A stretch of DNA of 64,000 bases from Bizionia argentinensis JUB59 (GTDB lineage: Bacteria; Bacteroidota; Bacteroidia; Flavobacteriales; Flavobacteriaceae). Position 1 is the first letter of the stretch. Every line of letters begins with the position of its first letter. Location of the stretch: positions 1 to 64,000 of the forward strand of contig NZ_AFXZ01000019.1 in the NCBI RefSeq assembly GCF_000224335.1, read 5' to 3'. The translations under genes and the position numbers were made by a program. Shown here one piece after another: positions 47,649-56,474 of this stretch. Under the pieces are notes generated by a model. That model was not told the DNA's origin, did not search any database, and worked only from the letters and a program-made list of their open reading frames with translations.

Positions 47649-48081
47649 CCTTAAAGACTTCCTATTAAATAAAGGCTACACGAAAGTAAAATTAAAACTA
47701 ACCAAGACTAATCATTTTGAAATAAAAACGACTATTAATGGCGTTAAAGGTCTTTTTATTCTAGACACAGGCGCATCTAGTTCTTGCGTGGGTTTTGAAG
47801 CTATTGAAACCTTTAAATTAAAAGTTAAAGATTCAGAGATAAAAGCAGCTGGTGCGGGTGCCATTGATATGTTGACCCAAATATCTAAAAAGAATCATAT
47901 TAAAATTGGCAAATGGCAAAAAGAGAAAGTGCCTTTAATATTATTTAATTTAACCCATGTCAATACAGCTTTAACAAGTCATAATGCCCAACCCGTTGAC
48001 GGTATCATTGGTGCTGATATTTTAAAGAAAGCCAAAGGCATCATTGATTATGAAAAGAAATATCTGTACCTAAAATTGTAA
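47626..48081 (+). CDS. Retropepsin-like aspartic protease
   Basis: A 151-residue protein with the aspartic-protease signature LDTGASSS (Asp47) and the later flap-side motif GIIGADIL, the single-domain size expected of clan AA proteases that act as dimers. There is no signal peptide or helix, so it is probably cytosolic. It overlaps the end of the CHAT gene by 23 bp, which indicates translational coupling and a shared job. Target unknown. Confidence 0.88.
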   Translation: MSDEKTFSLKDFLLNKGYTKVKLKLTKTNHFEIKTTINGVKGLFILDTGASSSCVGFEAIETFKLKVKDSEIKAAGAGAIDMLTQISKKNHIKIGKWQKEKVPLILFNLTHVNTALTSHNAQPVDGIIGADILKKAKGIIDYEKKYLYLKL

Positions 48082-48141
48082 GAGAAAGCGCATATATGTT
48101 AAAATCACTTATCTTTACAAGGAAAATTAACTAATTCTAGC

Positions 48142-48777
48142 ATGAAATCTTCAATAATTATAGCGGATGACCATCCCTTAATGCTTCGTGGCCTGAATGA
48201 TTTTCTTAAATCTAAAGGTTACAATATTTTAGCTAGTGCTAAAGATGGCAAAGAAGCGTACAATTTAATTGTTAAACACCAGCCTGAAATAGCAATTTTG
48301 GATATTCGGATGCCATATTTAACAGGACTTGAAGTTGCGGAAGAATGTTTAAAAAATGAAATTGAAACAAAAATAATCTTAATCACTTTTGATAAAGGCG
48401 AAGAACTTTATGACAAAGCCCAAGACTTAAACATTTTCGGATATATTCTTAAAGAGTTTGCTATTGAAGAAATTGAAAATTGTATTACCAGCGTTATTAA
48501 AAATAAGCCTTATTTTAGTGAGGAAATAGCTTTATACTTAAATTCTAATTCTAATATTCAAAAGCCACAGTCTTTAAATAATTTAACTAAGGCGGAAGTG
48601 CGAGTTTTATCATTAATTGCTAAAAACAGAACAGCTATTGAAATTGGCGATGAATTATCTGTTTCCAGTAGAACGGTAGAAAAGCACAAAAGCAATATTA
48701 TAAAGAAATTAAATTTAGAATCGAAACATAATAGCTTGTCGTTATTCGCTAAAGAAAACGAACAATTTCTTGATTAA
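48142..48777 (+). CDS. LuxR/NarL-type response regulator
   Basis: A 211-residue two-domain regulator. The receiver has the acidic pocket Asp9-Asp10, phospho-acceptor Asp54 in LDIRMP, a Thr in ITFDKG and the Lys in YILKE. A LuxR-type helix-turn-helix (LTKAEVRVLSLIAKNRTAIEIGDELSVSSRTVEKHK) follows. No histidine kinase is encoded in the window. Its own promoter has a -7-like TATCTTTA (48110-48117). It lies directly upstream of three copies of an 18-bp palindrome of the kind expected for a dimeric LuxR-type protein, so it is the prime candidate to bind them. Confidence 0.92.
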   Translation: MKSSIIIADDHPLMLRGLNDFLKSKGYNILASAKDGKEAYNLIVKHQPEIAILDIRMPYLTGLEVAEECLKNEIETKIILITFDKGEELYDKAQDLNIFGYILKEFAIEEIENCITSVIKNKPYFSEEIALYLNSNSNIQKPQSLNNLTKAEVRVLSLIAKNRTAIEIGDELSVSSRTVEKHKSNIIKKLNLESKHNSLSLFAKENEQFLD

Positions 48778-48784
48778 CAGACAA

Positions 48785-48831
48785 ATACGTAGTTATGCGT
48801 ATGTAGAGTAATTAAATAGTCTGTATATTTA
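48785..48831 (+). promoter_or_regulatory. Operator-promoter U1
   Basis: Palindrome ATACGTA-GTTA-TGCGTAT (48785-48802; one mismatch in the right half), then 21 bp, then -7 element TATATTTA (48824-48831). The palindrome centre is about 43 bp before the predicted start. Confidence 0.7.
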
Positions 48832-48835
48832 CAAT

Positions 48836-48909
48836 GCTATTAATTGATAGCCTTATTTTATAAGGCAAAACTAAAAGGCTTTGAGAGTTAAACTTTTAAA
48901 GCCTTTTTT
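48836..48909 (+). ncRNA. Predicted small RNA U1, 74 nt
   Basis: Starts GCTATT 4 bp after the -7 element. It contains small hairpins (GCTAT..ATAGC and GCCTTA..TAAGGC) and ends in terminator stem AAAGGCTTT / AAAGCCTTT with six T (48874-48909). There is no meaningful open frame. Confidence 0.65.
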
Positions 48910-48932
48910 AGTTTGTAAGTATCCAATAAAAG

Positions 48933-48980
48933 ATACGTAGAAATACGTATTCTTTATATGAATAATCTAATATACCTTTA
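48933..48980 (+). promoter_or_regulatory. Operator-promoter U2
   Basis: Palindrome ATACGTA-GAAA-TACGTAT (48933-48950), 22 bp, then -7 element TACCTTTA (48973-48980). This is the best-matching copy. Confidence 0.75.
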
Positions 48981-48984
48981 CCAT

Positions 48985-49056
48985 GCTATTAGTTAGTTAT
49001 TTGAGGCAATTACAAAAGGAGCTTTTATCTTTCGAGATTTAAAGCTCTTTTTTTTT
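48985..49056 (+). ncRNA. Predicted small RNA U2, 72 nt
   Basis: Starts GCTATT 4 bp after the -7 element and ends in a terminator (GGAGCTTT..AAAGCTC with a UUCG-containing loop and nine T). It shares GGCAA-x(2)-AC-x-AAAAGG with U1. Confidence 0.68.
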
Positions 49057-49081
49057 ATAAAAATCACACTTATCTTTAAAA

Positions 49082-49129
49082 TTACGTATAGGTACGTATT
49101 TCATAATTAAGGGTTTACATATATCTTTG
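49082..49129 (+). promoter_or_regulatory. Operator-promoter U3
   Basis: Palindrome TTACGTA-TAGG-TACGTAT (49082-49099), 22 bp, then -7 element TATCTTTG (49122-49129). Confidence 0.75.
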
Positions 49130-49133
49130 TAGA

Positions 49134-49207
49134 GCTATTAATTAATTAATCAAGGTGAAAACTTAATAGAGGCTTTTTATCCGAAAGGATAAAAAGCTTT
49201 CTTTATT
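49134..49207 (+). ncRNA. Predicted small RNA U3, 74 nt
   Basis: Starts GCTATT 4 bp after the -7 element and ends in a perfect 11-bp stem GCTTTTTATCC / GGATAAAAAGC with a GAAA loop and a T-rich tail (49172-49207). The middle GGTGAAAACTTAATAGAGG is the counterpart of GGCAAAACTAAAAGG in U1. Confidence 0.7.
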
Positions 49208-49294
49208 ATAAACAATTTGATACGGCTGTAACATATTATTAGAAGTTCTGATTTACTCCGTATTTTATGAATTTCAAACACATATCTTATAAAT

Positions 49295-50070
49295 ATGAAA
49301 ATGACCTCTCTAATTTTGGCCATAACATTTACGCTGTCGTCATTCGCTCAAAAAACAAAAATAGACCAAAGGAGTGGTGTCGAAATTAGTTTCTCTGCAG
49401 AAGGAAGCATTTTTACAACAAGTTGGAATTTAGATAAAATAAACGCTCAAGGAATTTCATTTAATAAAAGCGAATATGCCAAAAGCGAGAGAATACTACT
49501 CTCAGCGTTACAGAAATACCCAGTACCTATAATTAAAGCAAATTTAAAAAAGGTTTACATACTTAAAAGCCTGTATTTTATGAATTAAATTACGGAGGAA
49601 CAAACTCCAATACGGTTGTTTACTTATCAAACGATGGTTCTAAAAAGGGATATTCAGATTTGTATTTGGAACAACTTTTCCACGCCGAATTTTCTAGCAT
49701 CCTACTCCGCAATTATAAGGATCAATTTAACGAGTTAGCTTGGATAAATAGTAACTCCTACAAATTTAAATATGGTAACGATGGCGCTTCTACCATTAAA
49801 GAACAAAAGGCTTCTCAACATTTTTTTCACAAATGGAACAATCAAGGTTTTTTAAATGAATATGCTACCTCTTCATTAGAAAATGATTTTAATTCTTTTG
49901 CAAAAAACATATTCACACCAAAACCGAGATTTGATAAATTAATAGAAGAATACAGTGCTTTAGCTAATAAGAATCGGTTAATTATTGAATTTTACAACGC
50001 TATACACGACGATTTTACCAAAGTTTATTTTAAGGACATCTTAAATTATGATGAGGTAAAAACAAAATGA
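49295..50070 (+). pseudogene. Secreted protein gene with a frameshift, metallopeptidase-like remnant
   Basis: The first half (49295-49588) has a signal peptide (MKMTSLILAITFTLSSFAQ). After LKSLYF the frame shifts by one at a run of four T (49576-49579). Adding one T continues the protein as YELNYGG to the stop at 50070, for about 258 residues in total. The second half has HAEFSSIL, positioned as HHEFxHIL in zinc metallopeptidases of Bacteroidota lipoproteins, plus ENDFNSFA like the downstream acidic motif. The zinc ligands are not conserved. The peptidase relation is a guess. Confidence 0.6.
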
Positions 50071-50149
50071 ACGCCTTAATACTACATACGGTATTTTAGT
50101 TAAAGCTGACTGTATAAATAACTCAATATCATCTTAAAAATTAAACATT

Positions 50150-50673
50150 ATGAAAAAAGTATTTTAGCTATTGCAATTATTGGTTTAATTTCTGCTTGCA
50201 ACTCGCAAAACGAAGCCTATTTAGTTAAGTTTTACAACGGAGAATTTGACGAAATTGGCTCACCTTCTGGTTAAGTAAACTCAAAAGGTGATACTATTGT
50301 GCCCTATGGTAAATATGAATATTGCTATACTGATACTATTAATAATTTTGGAATGGTATTAGAAAAAGAAACGGGAAAAATAATCGGAATAGATGAACAT
50401 GCTAAAGAACTATTCGAAGTATTTAAATATGACAATGGTCCTGATTATATAGAAAACGGACCTTTTCGTATTCTTAAAAATGGGAGAATTGGATACGCCA
50501 ATGCTGAAGGCAAAATTATAATTGAACCAACTTTTCAATGCGCATATCCTTTTAGCGCGGGTAAGGCTAAAGTAGCCGACACCTGTGAATCTTTGGAAGA
50601 AGACGGGCTCACGTCTTGGGAAAGTGAAAGTTGGTATTATGTTTCTACCACCGGCAAACGCGTAGAAAATTAA
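50150..50673 (+). pseudogene. Lipoprotein gene with WG-repeat-like region, two lesions
   Basis: Start MKKV, then a missing base after 50160 stops the frame at once. Restoring it gives a lipoprotein signal (ILAIAIIGLISAC). A second lesion is an in-frame TAA at 50272-50274. From 50275 on the frame is intact and includes RILKNGRIGYANAEGKIII, a WG-repeat-like motif, and SAGKAKVAD. It is a degraded or mis-sequenced gene. Confidence 0.65.
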
Positions 50674-50731
50674 ACAATTCCTAGCAAGATAATAACACGA
50701 GCAAATTATTACTACCTACTTAAAACGAAAA

Positions 50732-50753
50732 CGCTGGAATATATATTCCAGCG
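50732..50753. terminator. Bidirectional terminator (22-bp perfect palindrome)
   Basis: CGCTGGAATAT followed directly by its complement. It is flanked by A residues on the left and T residues on the right, between two convergent genes. Confidence 0.78.
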
Positions 50754-50776
50754 CTTTAATATCTACTATTTAGTTT

Positions 50777-51142
50777 TTATTCAACCGTGTAATATAAATC
50801 GCCATTATTGTCCATTAAAAGGGTTAACGTTTCTAATTCGCAGAAATCTACATCCGAAAACTCTACAGAATCTTCAGAATCATCCGTAATTCGGATGTCA
50901 TATTCGCAAAGCGTATTATTGTCAACATCGATACTAACCGTTACAACTGTATCATGTTCAAACATATCATTAGGGATTATGTCATTGCCCCAGCCGCCTG
51001 TGTTAACATCGGTAACATAAATACCATAAAGGTTAATTTCAGTTTTGTTAACAATATCGAACCTTAACTCGTAGTCTTGTGCTACTATTGGCGTTGCAAA
51101 AAACATAGAAAAAAAGAAAAATGCAAGTGTGAATTTTTTCAT
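50777..51142 (-). CDS. Small secreted beta-sandwich protein of unknown function
   Basis: A 121-residue protein with a signal peptide (FFFFSMFFATPIVAQ). The mature part has IVNKTEINLYGIYVTDVNTG, then GWGNDIIPNDMFEHDTVV, then CEYDIRI and CELETLTLL. This pattern (NKT-x(3)-L-x(2)-IYV, W-G-x-D, two Cys) matches by eye a family of small secreted proteins of unknown role. The ATG at 51142 is chosen over one at 51190 because it starts the signal peptide. It diverges from operator U4. Confidence 0.65.
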   Translation of the reverse strand: MKKFTLAFFFFSMFFATPIVAQDYELRFDIVNKTEINLYGIYVTDVNTGGWGNDIIPNDMFEHDTVVTVSIDVDNNTLCEYDIRITDDSEDSVEFSDVDFCELETLTLLMDNNGDLYYTVE

Positions 51143-51241
51143 AATTAAAGATAATTTGGTTAATGTTTGGCTACTCTGTTCGCTTTTCACCTATCGCGTG
51201 GATTAATCATATAAATGTATATAAAAAAACCACTTCGAAAA

Positions 51242-51289
51242 ATACGTATCTCTACGTATTTCACCATAAAAAGTTTCGCCCTACCTTTA
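51242..51289 (+). promoter_or_regulatory. Operator-promoter U4
   Basis: Palindrome ATACGTA-TCTC-TACGTAT (51242-51259), 22 bp, then -7 element TACCTTTA (51282-51289), 4 bp, then GCTATT. Same architecture as U1-U3 but 2.1 kb away. Confidence 0.75.
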
Positions 51290-51356
51290 CTTTGCTATTA
51301 ATCATAAGATTGGGGATATTCTTTTTAAGATTATACCCGCTTTAAATTCAAATAAA

Positions 51357-51491
51357 ATGTCGGAACATTCTAATCTCTCAAAGAATTTAGAAGTCATGCA
51401 GGACTCAAATATTAACAAATTTTTCGTTTTTGCCGTTATGCTACTTGTTATCATTGTAATTGCATTAAATGTAGTTGTCTGCTTTTTCTAA
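51357..51491 (+). CDS. 44-residue single-pass membrane peptide
   Basis: A short gene below usual length cut-offs: start MSEHSNLSKNLEV, then a hydrophobic stretch FFVFAVMLLVIIVIALNVVV and the end CFF. It has a polar 20-residue head and one helix. It lies 63 bp after the GCTATT start of promoter U4 and is followed by a strong terminator, so it is a complete transcription unit. Function unknown; it could be an effector peptide of the response regulator. Confidence 0.65.
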   Translation: MSEHSNLSKNLEVMQDSNINKFFVFAVMLLVIIVIALNVVVCFF

Positions 51492-51513
51492 TAAGGAAAT
51501 TATTATTAAACAA

Positions 51514-51546
51514 AAAAGCGCTACTCCTTTTAGAAGTAGCGCTTTT
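51514..51546. terminator. Bidirectional terminator after the small peptide and odhB
   Basis: Perfect 12-bp stem AAAAGCGCTACT / AGTAGCGCTTTT between two convergent genes. Confidence 0.85.
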
Positions 51547-51569
51547 AATTTTATAAGGAATTAGGCTAA

Positions 51570-52799
51570 TTAAAGCTCTAATGATCTCTTAATATCGTTA
51601 TCCATTAATAGTTCCGTTGGGTTTTCTAAAGCTTCTTTTATAGCTACTAAAAATCCTACTGATTCTTTACCATCAATAATTCTATGATCATATGATAAGG
51701 CAACATACATAATTGGACGAATTTCCACATGGCCGTCTATAGCTACTGGGCGTTCAACGATATTATGCATACCTAATATACCACTTTGAGGTGGATTTAT
51801 AATTGGTGTAGAAAGCATACTTCCAAAAACACCACCATTAGAAATAGTGAATGTTCCACCTGTCATTTCATCAACCGTGATTTTTCCATCACGCGCGCGA
51901 AGTGCTAATCGCTTCACTTCATTTTCAACACCTCTAAAACTTAAGTTTTCAGCATTTCTAATTACTGGAACCATTAATCCTTTAGGACCTGAAACGGCAA
52001 TAGATATATCAACGAAATCGTAGGTTAACATTTCTTTACCATCAATCATGGAGTTAACTGCTGGATACATTTTTAAAGCACGCACAACAGCTAGTGTAAA
52101 GAAGGACATAAATCCTAAACCAACGCCATGTTTGCTTTTAAATGTTTCTTTATATTCATTTCTCAATGCAAAAATAGGCGACATATCTACTTCGTTAAAC
52201 GTAGTAAGCATGGCGGTTGTATTTTTAGCTTCCACTAAACGCTCTGCAACCTTACGTCTTAACATAGACATTTTACTGTGAGATGATGAACGGTTTCCTC
52301 CTGTTGGCGTTCCCATAGATGGTACTGCATTTACAGCATCATCTTTAGTAATACGACCATCTTTTCCGCTACCGGAAATTTGAGAGGCATCCATATTCTT
52401 TTCCGCTAAAATCTTTTTAGCAGCAGGACTTGCTGTACCTGTTGCGTATGTTTTTGTTTCAGCTTTAACCTCTGTTTTTGGTGCTTCTTTTTTAGCTTCT
52501 GCCGGCGCTTCTTTTGTTTCTTTTTTAGCTTCCGAATCTGTTGATCCACTTGCTGGTTTTTCAGCAGACGTGTCTATTAAGCAAACAACAGCTCCAACTT
52601 CTACAGCGTCACCTTCTTCCGCTTTAAGCGTTATAATTCCACTAGCTTCAGCAGGAAGTTCTAAAGTGGCCTTATCACTATCTACTTCTGCTATGGCTTG
52701 GTCTTTTTCTACGTAATCACCATCTGCAACTAACCATGTTGCTATTTCTACTTCTGTAATAGATTCTCCTGGCGAAGGAACTTTCATTTCTAAAATCAT
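51570..52799 (-). CDS. sucB: 2-oxoglutarate dehydrogenase E2 (dihydrolipoyl succinyltransferase)
   Basis: A 409-residue E2. The lipoyl domain has Lys43 in [10 protein letters not shown], followed by an Ala/Lys/Glu-rich linker. A peripheral-subunit-binding domain ([15 protein letters not shown]) and a catalytic domain ending [15 protein letters not shown] complete it. It transfers the succinyl group to CoA in the TCA cycle. It is co-transcribed with the E1 gene, 30 bp apart. Confidence 0.95.
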   Translation of the reverse strand: MILEMKVPSPGESITEVEIATWLVADGDYVEKDQAIAEVDSDKATLELPAEASGIITLKAEEGDAVEVGAVVCLIDTSAEKPASGSTDSEAKKETKEAPAEAKKEAPKTEVKAETKTYATGTASPAAKKILAEKNMDASQISGSGKDGRITKDDAVNAVPSMGTPTGGNRSSSHSKMSMLRRKVAERLVEAKNTTAMLTTFNEVDMSPIFALRNEYKETFKSKHGVGLGFMSFFTLAVVRALKMYPAVNSMIDGKEMLTYDFVDISIAVSGPKGLMVPVIRNAENLSFRGVENEVKRLALRARDGKITVDEMTGGTFTISNGGVFGSMLSTPIINPPQSGILGMHNIVERPVAIDGHVEIRPIMYVALSYDHRIIDGKESVGFLVAIKEALENPTELLMDNDIKRSLEL

Positions 52800-52829
52800 C
52801 GTGATACTGTTTTAGTTTTTAATATGTTG

Positions 52830-55592
52830 TTAATGTTGGTTATTTTTTGTTTTGTCAAACACAAAGTCAATAACCTCTTTATGTCTTTTTTTAGATCGTA
52901 CCGCACTACCAGCAGCTGGCGCACCATAAGGTCTACGTGATGCCGATCTGAATGTTTTGGCCTCGTCTAAATGCATTAGCATGTGGCTATATGCACCCAT
53001 GTTTCTTGGTTCTTCTTGAGCCCAAACAATTTCTTCGGCATGTTTATATTTCTCAATAACTGCTTTTATAGCATCTATTGGTAATGGGAATAATTGCTCT
53101 ATTCTGACTAGTGCTACGTCATTACGCTCTAAATTTTCACGTTCTTCCAACAAATCATAATAGAATTTTCCAGTTACAAAAACTAATGATTTGACATCAG
53201 CAGTTTTAATGTGCGAATCGTCTATTAATTCTTGGAAACCACCGTCTGTAAATTCCTCAATGGTTGAAACCACTTTAGGGTGACGCAATAAACTCTTTGG
53301 CGTAAATATAATTAAAGGTTTACGGTATTTCGCTTTTACCTGACGACGTAATATATGGAACATATTCGCTGGTGTTGTACAATCTGCCACAAACATATTA
53401 TCTTTTGCACACAACTGTAAAAAACGCTCCATACGTCCAGATGAATGCTCCGCACCTTGACCTTCATAGCCATGCGGTAATAGCATGACCAATCCATTTT
53501 GTAATTTCCATTTATCTTCAGCTGCGGAAATATATTGATCCACCATAATTTGCGCTCCATTTCCGAAATCTCCAAACTGTGCTTCCCAAATGGTTAATGT
53601 CTTCGGACTTGCCATAGCGTAACCATAATCAAATCCTACCACACCGTATTCTGATAATAAAGAGTTGTAAATATGGAATTTCCCTTGGGTATCGCTTAAT
53701 TCGTTATGAAGAATAATTTCCTCTTCACTATCTTCTACTTTAATAACAGCATGTCTATGCGAAAACGTACCACGCTCTACGTCCTGACCTGAAATTCTAA
53801 CATCATTACCATCTAATAATAACGTTCCGTATGCTAAATGTTCAGCCATAGACCAATCCAATCTGTTTTCATCAAACATGGTTTGTCTAGACTCTATTAA
53901 GCGCTCAATTTTACGAATGAACTTTTTATCTTTTGGAAGATTTGAAATAACCTTGGTTACTTTCTCTAAATCCGATTTGCTACAAGTTGTATCAACCGGT
54001 TTCATCATCTTATCTTCTTCAACAGAAATAAAATCCTCCCATTCATTTTGCATGAATGGCGTAATTTCTGTTTTATCTTCTTTTCTTGAATCCTCTAAAT
54101 TTTCTTCGAGTTTCTTTTTATACTCTTTTTCGAGTTTTTGTACATACTGATCATCAATTACACCTTCAGATATTAACTTCTCGGCATAAATATCTCTTGG
54201 GTTTTGATGTTTAGAAATCGCTTTATATAATTTTGGCTGTGTAAAACGTGGCTCATCACCTTCATTATGTCCATATTTTCTATAGCCTAATAAATCGATA
54301 AAGACATCGCGCTTAAACTTCATTCTAAAATGTAATGCAAATAACATAGCATGAACTACAGCTTCAGCATCATCGGCATTTACGTGTAAAACCGGCGACA
54401 ATGTTACTTTGGCAATATCCGTACAATAGGTACTTGAACGAGCGTCCAAATAATTAGTGGTAAAACCAATTTGATTATTTACTACAATATGAATAGTACC
54501 GTTCGTTTTATAACCATCTAGTTGCGACATTTGTACTATTTCGTACACCAAGCCTTGTGCAGCTATAGCGGCATCACCATGAACAACTATTGGCAATACT
54601 TGCGATGGATTGTCCGTATATTTATCGTCTTGTTTAGCTCTCGTAATACCTTCAACTACCGCTCCAACAGTTTCTAAATGCGATGGGTTTGGTGCAATAT
54701 TTAGATTTATTTTTTTACCATTTTCAGTTACACGATCACTCGTCCACCCTAAATGATATTTTACGTCACCATCAAAAACCTCTTGTTGGTAATCTTTTCC
54801 ATCAAATTCACTAAAAATAGCTTTAGCAGACTTGCCAAATATATTTGTTAAGGTACTTAATCGGCCACGGTGAGCCATTCCTAAAACAAACTCTTTAACG
54901 TCATAATCTGAAGCTTTTTCAATTAAAGCATCTAAAGCAGGAATTAAAGATTCACCACCTTCCAAAGAGAAACGTTTTTGACCTACATATTTAGTATGTA
55001 AGAATGTTTCAAAAGAAACGGCTTCGTTAAGTTTTTTAAGAATATGTTTCTTTTCGTCTGCGTTAAAGTCTGGTAGGTTATCGTTGACGCTTAATTTGTC
55101 CTGAAACCATTTAATTTCTTCAGGCTTTCTAATATACATATATTCCACACCTATGGAATGACAGTAAACGTTTTCCAGGTGCTTAATAATTGATCGTAAT
55201 GTTTGAGGACCTATACCTAAAGTACCTCCAGCGCTAAAAGTAGTATCCAAATCGGATTGAGATAAACCGAAGTTTTCGACTGCTAATGTTGGCTCATAAG
55301 TTCTCCTATCGCGAACAGGATTCGTTTTTGTAAACAAATGACCGCGCGTTCGGTAGCCTTCAATTAATTGTAATACCTGAAATTCTTTGGTTACACTTAA
55401 AGACACATGCTCACATGAATCAAAAGTTTCAGCGGTTTGTTCCGCTATACCATAGCTTTCGCTACCAAAATCGTAACCTTGAAAGAAAGCTCTCCAACTA
55501 GGCTCGACAGAATCTGGATTTTTTAAGTATTGGTCGTATAAATCAGCAAAGAATGCTGAATGTGCTGCGTTTAAAAAAGAATATTTATCCAT
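52830..55592 (-). CDS. sucA: 2-oxoglutarate dehydrogenase E1
   Basis: A 920-residue thiamine-diphosphate-dependent E1 of normal length, with LGMAHRGRLSTLTN, VHGDAAIAAQGLVYE, DLLGYRKYGHNEGDEP, GFDYGYAMASP and HGYEGQGAEHSSGR. It decarboxylates 2-oxoglutarate and passes succinyl to the E2 lipoyl group. A minus-strand -7 element TACTTTTG lies at 55631-55638, 39 bp before the ATG. Confidence 0.96.
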   Translation of the reverse strand: MDKYSFLNAAHSAFFADLYDQYLKNPDSVEPSWRAFFQGYDFGSESYGIAEQTAETFDSCEHVSLSVTKEFQVLQLIEGYRTRGHLFTKTNPVRDRRTYEPTLAVENFGLSQSDLDTTFSAGGTLGIGPQTLRSIIKHLENVYCHSIGVEYMYIRKPEEIKWFQDKLSVNDNLPDFNADEKKHILKKLNEAVSFETFLHTKYVGQKRFSLEGGESLIPALDALIEKASDYDVKEFVLGMAHRGRLSTLTNIFGKSAKAIFSEFDGKDYQQEVFDGDVKYHLGWTSDRVTENGKKINLNIAPNPSHLETVGAVVEGITRAKQDDKYTDNPSQVLPIVVHGDAAIAAQGLVYEIVQMSQLDGYKTNGTIHIVVNNQIGFTTNYLDARSSTYCTDIAKVTLSPVLHVNADDAEAVVHAMLFALHFRMKFKRDVFIDLLGYRKYGHNEGDEPRFTQPKLYKAISKHQNPRDIYAEKLISEGVIDDQYVQKLEKEYKKKLEENLEDSRKEDKTEITPFMQNEWEDFISVEEDKMMKPVDTTCSKSDLEKVTKVISNLPKDKKFIRKIERLIESRQTMFDENRLDWSMAEHLAYGTLLLDGNDVRISGQDVERGTFSHRHAVIKVEDSEEEIILHNELSDTQGKFHIYNSLLSEYGVVGFDYGYAMASPKTLTIWEAQFGDFGNGAQIMVDQYISAAEDKWKLQNGLVMLLPHGYEGQGAEHSSGRMERFLQLCAKDNMFVADCTTPANMFHILRRQVKAKYRKPLIIFTPKSLLRHPKVVSTIEEFTDGGFQELIDDSHIKTADVKSLVFVTGKFYYDLLEERENLERNDVALVRIEQLFPLPIDAIKAVIEKYKHAEEIVWAQEEPRNMGAYSHMLMHLDEAKTFRSASRRPYGAPAAGSAVRSKKRHKEVIDFVFDKTKNNQH

Positions 55593-55705
55593 AAATAAAT
55601 TAAAACTGAATCGTTCTGACTTAATTTATACAAAAGTACAACATTTACTAAAATTAGGTATGGTTTTCTTATATTTATAACATCTAATTAACTAAAATTT
55701 ACAAA

Positions 55706-56248
55706 ATGAAACCGTATTCGTTATTCCCGAAAATAAATAGTATCTTAATTGGTTTTGTTTGCCTGATTGCAACATCTACGTTTGCTCAAAATAATTCAGA
55801 CAGTTTTTGGAAGCAAGTGCGTTTTGGTGGCGCTGTAGGATTAAGTTTTTCTGGCGATTACTTTAGCGGAACTATAGCACCGAGTGCTATTTATCAATTT
55901 AATCCTCAATTTGCACTTGGAGTCTCTTTAAACGGCACATATTCCACTCGGAAAGATTATTATAAATCTACTATTTTAGGAGGAAGTGTTCTTGGGTTTT
56001 TTAATCCAATCCCAGAGCTACAGCTTTCTGCCGAGTTTGAAGAACTAAATGTTAGTAGAAAATATGACAACCGATTAGCTATTAAAGATGATAATTATTG
56101 GTATCCTGCTTTATTTCTAGGCGCAGGTTACAGAATCAGCACTGGCAGGGTTTCCACAGCTATAGGTATACGGTATGATGTATTATATGATAGACAAAAA
56201 AGTATTTATGGAAGTTCGTGGATGCCGTTTATTCGCGTTTATTTCTAA
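55706..56248 (+). CDS. Small outer-membrane beta-barrel protein
   Basis: A 180-residue protein with a signal peptide (ATSTFAQ). It has amphipathic strands (VRFGGAVGLSFSGDYFSG, FALGVSLNGTYS, ALFLGAGYRIS) and a C-terminal strand WMPFIRVYF ending in Phe, typical of an eight-strand outer-membrane barrel. No specific function. Confidence 0.65.
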   Translation: MKPYSLFPKINSILIGFVCLIATSTFAQNNSDSFWKQVRFGGAVGLSFSGDYFSGTIAPSAIYQFNPQFALGVSLNGTYSTRKDYYKSTILGGSVLGFFNPIPELQLSAEFEELNVSRKYDNRLAIKDDNYWYPALFLGAGYRISTGRVSTAIGIRYDVLYDRQKSIYGSSWMPFIRVYF

Positions 56249-56474
56249 AAAATGATGTGATTTTGATGGACTCACTATATACATAACAACGCTTAGCATT
56301 CTAATTACTATTGCAATTCTGAAGTGTTTTTGTTCCGGTAATTCTCCTCAAAAACTGCTTTTTTCAATTCCCATGAGAACATTATTCTCTATTAAGATGG
56401 CAAAAGGATAAAATAAAACCTTAAACATAATAGCTTTCAGTTGTTTTTGTTTGGTACAATAAATTACTCTTGAG

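Noticed and set aside
48785-49207. CRISPR-like array
   Set aside because: The repeated part is an operator-promoter, the spacing is about 148 bp, and each unit ends in a terminator. There are no cas genes.
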